Positions 5,929 to 7,290 of a stretch of DNA of 7,290 nucleotides are shown here, piece after piece. The stretch is from positions 67,737 through 75,026 of the forward strand of contig DEJF01000055.1 in NCBI GenBank assembly GCA_002353225.1, in the 5' to 3' direction. Numbering within the stretch: the first letter of the stretch is position 1; the number at the start of each line of letters is the position of its first letter. The notes under the pieces were generated by a model that ran no database searches, was not told where the DNA came from, and saw only the letters and a program-made list of their open reading frames with translations. This DNA is from Prevotella sp. UBA2755 (GTDB lineage Bacteria; Bacteroidota; Bacteroidia; Bacteroidales; Bacteroidaceae). The position numbers and the translations under genes were made by a program.

Positions 5929-7290
5929 CTACATTTTTTTATAATTGAATGTGTCTATATCCACAAATCCACCATTTTTCTTAGTGGCATAACAGAAGAT
6001 ACCGAATTTCGTACCCATGAAGAAACGCTGCCAGTCGAAGCGCAGAGGGTAATTGGCAGTACCTATCTGTGTCCATTGCTCCCCGTCCAGACTATAGTAG
6101 AAACAGGCGGTGTCCCGTCCGTGACCGTCTATGGGACGGAAGTCGGCATCGATACGGAGGTGCAGGGTGGTGCATTTCGCATTTAAAGGAATACTTTCTA
6201 TCACCTTCTCCTCAACGTCCGTCACTTCCTTGTCACGCTCTGTGAGTTTGACGGATAACTCACTCATCTCCAAGACGAGTCTCTTACCCTGTCGCTTGAC
6301 CGTCAGAGCACCCGTGTCACTGTTGAAGGCGGCAAGACCGGCACAGTCGCCGTCCCTCATCTTCGAGATATCCATCGTGATACTGCCACTGCATGTGGGA
6401 CCTTCCATGCGCTGTGTCAGGGTGTTAGGGGCAAGATAGAGGTTGTCGACCACCCTGTTGGTCTTCAGTCGGAGGAACCCTGGACGCTCCGTCAGCGACC
6501 AAGCGTTATCAATGGGGTTATGGTTCCACTGCCAATGAAGACCCAGACGGTCAGTGGCAAAATCGTCACTCTTCACGATAGCGGTAGCGGGTTGTCCGTT
6601 GCAGAGCGGACGCATGATGTCTGGCACCTTCCCGTTCTCGTCGCCTAACATAGGCCAGCCGTCAATCCAGCGACAGGACATCAGGGTCAGCACACGTCCC
6701 ACACCCCCACGGTCTTGGAAGATAATGCCGTACCAGTCACCATCCTGTGTGTCGACGATCGTACCTTGTGCCTCGTAGGAGAAACCGCCGAACTCACTCT
6801 CCAGGATGACCTGTTTCTCGTAGGGTCCGTGAATGTCGTCGGCACGATAGCATACCTCCCGACGGTGTCTGCCAGGGGCATAGACATGGGATATCATCAA
6901 CAGGTAGTACTTGCCGTTATGCTTGATCATACGACTCCCCTCCAGTAGTCCGCGCTCATCCTCCTCCCGTTGGAAGATGTGCCGGTGAGTACCCTCTATG
7001 ACATCCGACAGGTCGGGCTTCAGTTCCATCATCTCCCCCGTGCCATAGATGACATACACCCGGTTGTCGTCGTCGAAGAACAGGGAGCAGTCGTGGAAAT
7101 GACGCAGACGGGACACGATAGTCCAGGGACCCTCCGCTTTCTCTGCCGAGAAGATATAGGTGTCACCCATCGCTCCTCGCTCGTTGGGAGCAAGCAGCGC
7201 ATAGAACTTCCCGTGATGGTATTTGAGGGAGGTAGCCCATTGCCCACGCCCATATACCGTCCCTTGCAGCAGGTCGTATTTAGGGGAGTC
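5929..7290 (-). CDS. GH43 glycosidase with C-terminal beta-sandwich (5' end outside window), beta-xylosidase/arabinofuranosidase type
   Basis: Predicted to trim xylose or arabinose from xylan-derived oligosaccharides. The frame is open from the right edge to the stop at 5929 and shows 453 residues; the first ATG in view (7170) is internal, because GH43 sequence (GRGQWATSLKYHHGKFYALL) comes before it. Positions here count from the edge. The five-bladed propeller runs to about 235. Visible catalytic residues are Asp67 (HDCSLFFDDD), the pKa modulator, and Glu117 (LLEGSRM), the general acid. The general-base Asp and any signal peptide lie outside. AQGTIVDTQDGDWYG and FQDRGGVGR followed by GWPMLGDENG fit the GH43 group close to subfamily 12. 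Residues about 237-453 form the concanavalin-like domain usual in this group, with LHWQWNHNP near its start. Roughly 80-100 residues are probably missing. It is the first visible gene of the run, 13 bp before GH31. Confidence 0.92.
   Translation of the reverse strand, partial: DSPKYDLLQGTVYGRGQWATSLKYHHGKFYALLAPNERGAMGDTYIFSAEKAEGPWTIVSRLRHFHDCSLFFDDDNRVYVIYGTGEMMELKPDLSDVIEGTHRHIFQREEDERGLLEGSRMIKHNGKYYLLMISHVYAPGRHRREVCYRADDIHGPYEKQVILESEFGGFSYEAQGTIVDTQDGDWYGIIFQDRGGVGRVLTLMSCRWIDGWPMLGDENGKVPDIMRPLCNGQPATAIVKSDDFATDRLGLHWQWNHNPIDNAWSLTERPGFLRLKTNRVVDNLYLAPNTLTQRMEGPTCSGSITMDISKMRDGDCAGLAAFNSDTGALTVKRQGKRLVLEMSELSVKLTERDKEVTDVEEKVIESIPLNAKCTTLHLRIDADFRPIDGHGRDTACFYYSLDGEQWTQIGTANYPLRFDWQRFFMGTKFGIFCYATKKNGGFVDIDTFNYKKM

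Noticed and set aside
5932..5940. T-run on the plus strand next to the GH43 stop, resembling part of a terminator
   Set aside because: It is the complement of the final lysine codons of the GH43 gene (AAT TAT AAA AAA ATG TAG) and has no hairpin beside it.
6730..6790. GH43 appears to lack the His of an HQG-type motif (reads EAQGTIVD)
   Set aside because: In the GH43 group related to subfamily 12, AQG or similar followed by IVDT is, as far as I recall, normal at this place, so it is not evidence for an inactive enzyme.
1..7290. CRISPR array, tRNA, rRNA, insertion sequence or phage remnant
   Set aside because: I saw no regularly spaced repeats, no tRNA-like cloverleaf, no transposase-like frame and no terminal inverted repeats on either strand.

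Overview
The window is part of a xylan-degradation gene cluster from a Bacteroidetes bacterium, most likely Prevotella or a close relative (Prevotellaceae). Four lines of evidence point there: the protein families and their order, the lack of Shine-Dalgarno sequences before the starts, the Bacteroidetes-type -7 box (TATCTTTG) in front of two genes, and a Prevotella-like C-terminal tail on one secreted enzyme. All four genes are on the minus strand, so transcription runs from high to low coordinates. No tRNA, rRNA, CRISPR array, insertion sequence or regulator gene is visible.

In the direction of transcription: (1) 7290-5929, a GH43 glycosidase (beta-xylosidase or alpha-L-arabinofuranosidase type) whose N-terminus lies outside the window; (2) 5915-3471, a complete secreted GH31 enzyme, most likely an alpha-xylosidase, with a PA14-like insertion; (3) 3460-1694, a complete secreted CE6-type acetylxylan esterase (SGNH fold) with an Ig-like domain, a carbohydrate-binding-like module and a possible sorting tail; (4) after a 221-bp AT-rich spacer, 1472-1, a secreted GH10 endo-xylanase running into an esterase-type beta-sandwich domain and cut by the left edge. 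The last layout matches the GH10/ferulic acid esterase (CE1) fusions described in Prevotella ruminicola (Xyn10D-Fae1A).

The first three genes are separated by only 13 and 10 bp and probably form one operon. The GH10 gene has its own promoter candidate and a spacer rich in small dyads, so it may be a second, separately controlled unit. Together the enzymes fit breakdown of decorated (acetylated, feruloylated, arabinosylated) xylan: GH10 cuts the backbone, CE6 removes acetyl groups, the predicted CE1 part would release ferulate, GH43 trims arabinose or xylose, and GH31 removes alpha-linked xylose caps. No SusC/SusD transporter or sensor-regulator is present, so this is a fragment of a larger locus.

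I do not see a wholly new system. The points most worth a second look are the compact regulatory spacer with a possible tiny or relic ORF, a promoter box placed so that its mRNA would be leaderless, and the unusual C-terminal half of the CE6 esterase.
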